Origin: Desulfohalobiaceae bacterium
Lineage (GTDB): Bacteria; Desulfobacterota; Desulfovibrionia; Desulfovibrionales; Desulfothermaceae
Direction of reading: 5' to 3'
Length of the DNA: 15,236 nucleotides
Assembly: GCA_021737115.1 (NCBI GenBank)
Contig: JAIPER010000036.1
Location: forward strand, 1 to 15,236
The notes beneath the pieces are model-generated. The model made no database searches. It saw nothing but the letters and a program-made list of their open reading frames with translations, and was not told the DNA's origin. The position numbers and the translations under genes were made by a program. Position 1 is the first letter of the stretch. Every line of letters begins with the position of its first letter. Below, in pieces: positions 14,804-15,236 of the stretch.

Positions 14804-15236
14804 ATGCCCAGAGCCAATAGATATTTCCTGTCCGATCATGTATGGCATATCACCCATAGGTGCCATAAGAGAGCATTTCTTCTCAAATTTTCGAAGGATC
14901 GGACCAATTGGGTAAATTGGCTATTTGAGGCTCGGAAAAGATACGGGATCGAGATACTCAACTATTCGGTCACTTCCAACCACATCCATTTGCTCGTGTA
15001 TGGAAATGAGGACTATGAGGTTATACCTCGTTCTTTGCAACTTGTGGCCGGACGAACAGCCCAGGCTTTCAACCGTCGCAAGAACCGGAATGGAGCATTT
15101 TGGGAAGACCGTTACCATGCAACGGCAGTGGATACCGATGAACACTTGATTCGTTGCATGGTTTATATTGATTTGAACATGGTGCGGGCTGGGGTCGTCA
15201 AACATCCAGAGGAATGGTATCACAACGGCTACCATG
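14804..15236 (+). CDS. HUH transposase, IS200-like / REP-associated tyrosine type, 5' part
   Basis: The frame from the ATG at 14804 stays open to the right edge (144 codons), so the 3' end is missing. The product begins MPRANRYFLSDHVWHITHRC and has the metal-binding HUH motif in SNHIHLLVYG (His60, His62). It then shows FNRRKNRNGAFWEDRYHA and the hallmark YIDLNMVRAGVV of the Y1 transposase family, as in RAYT proteins. The nucleophilic Tyr is probably one of Tyr104 or Tyr121; I cannot assign it. Such enzymes nick and join single-stranded DNA and are often domesticated to handle palindromic REP repeats. The ribosome site is weak. No terminal REP-like repeat is evident in the window. Confidence 0.85.
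   Translation, partial: MPRANRYFLSDHVWHITHRCHKRAFLLKFSKDRTNWVNWLFEARKRYGIEILNYSVTSNHIHLLVYGNEDYEVIPRSLQLVAGRTAQAFNRRKNRNGAFWEDRYHATAVDTDEHLIRCMVYIDLNMVRAGVVKHPEEWYHNGYH

Noticed and set aside
1..15236. CRISPR arrays, tRNA or rRNA genes, toxin-antitoxin or defence systems
   Set aside because: No regularly spaced repeats, cloverleaf sequences, rRNA motifs or recognisable defence genes were found in the window.

Overview
The window reads as a chromosomal segment of an anaerobic, probably Desulfobacterota-like (deltaproteobacterial) bacterium. This is inferred from gene content only: a TRAP carboxylate importer beside an acyl-CoA degradation cluster, a remnant of a tungsten aldehyde:ferredoxin oxidoreductase, an anaerobe-style thioredoxin/thioredoxin reductase pair, and an HUH transposase of a type I associate with such genomes. 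No rRNA, tRNA or CRISPR array was seen. The beta-oxidation and ligase genes look GC-richer than the TRAP and thioredoxin genes, and the control region around 11.1-11.25 kb is strikingly AT-rich.

Layout. Bases 1-200 hold what looks like the frameshifted tail of an unidentified gene. From 11.0 kb down to 0.3 kb all genes lie on the minus strand. In transcription order they are: crotonase-type enoyl-CoA hydratase (10981-10199), MaoC-type hydratase (10143-9697), thiolase (9629-8418), 3-hydroxyacyl-CoA dehydrogenase (8366-7503), TRAP binding protein DctP (7406-6336), fused TRAP permease DctQM (6323-4428), an alkaline-phosphatase-superfamily phosphodiesterase (4166-2106), thioredoxin (1896-1570) and a thioredoxin-reductase-like flavoprotein (1549-320). 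Divergently, on the plus strand, come a tandem double-TetR regulator (11346-12551) and an acyl-CoA ligase (12548-14191), overlapping by ATGA. Beyond the ligase lies a decayed aldehyde:ferredoxin oxidoreductase fragment (about 14271-14640), then the 5' part of a REP-associated-tyrosine-type transposase that runs off the right edge (14804-15236).

How it works together (inference). DctP and DctQM import an organic acid. The ligase activates it to a CoA thioester. One or both hydratases, the dehydrogenase and the thiolase carry an enoyl-CoA to acetyl-CoA. No acyl-CoA dehydrogenase or electron-transfer flavoprotein is in the window, so either the substrate enters at the enoyl level or that step is encoded elsewhere. 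The double TetR sits between the two divergent units and probably senses the acyl-CoA or acid. Each unit has a good sigma70-like promoter, and one 11-bp motif occurs in inverted orientation once near each promoter, a candidate operator. The thioredoxin pair and the phosphodiesterase look like separate transcription units. Two of the minus-strand units end in strong perfect hairpins without a U-run.

Most notable items: the single-chain double TetR with its shared motif; the thioredoxin reductase that lacks the NADPH-type motif and carries a cysteine-less thioredoxin-like tail; the decayed genes at both ends; and the 20-bp perfect hairpin after the phosphodiesterase gene.
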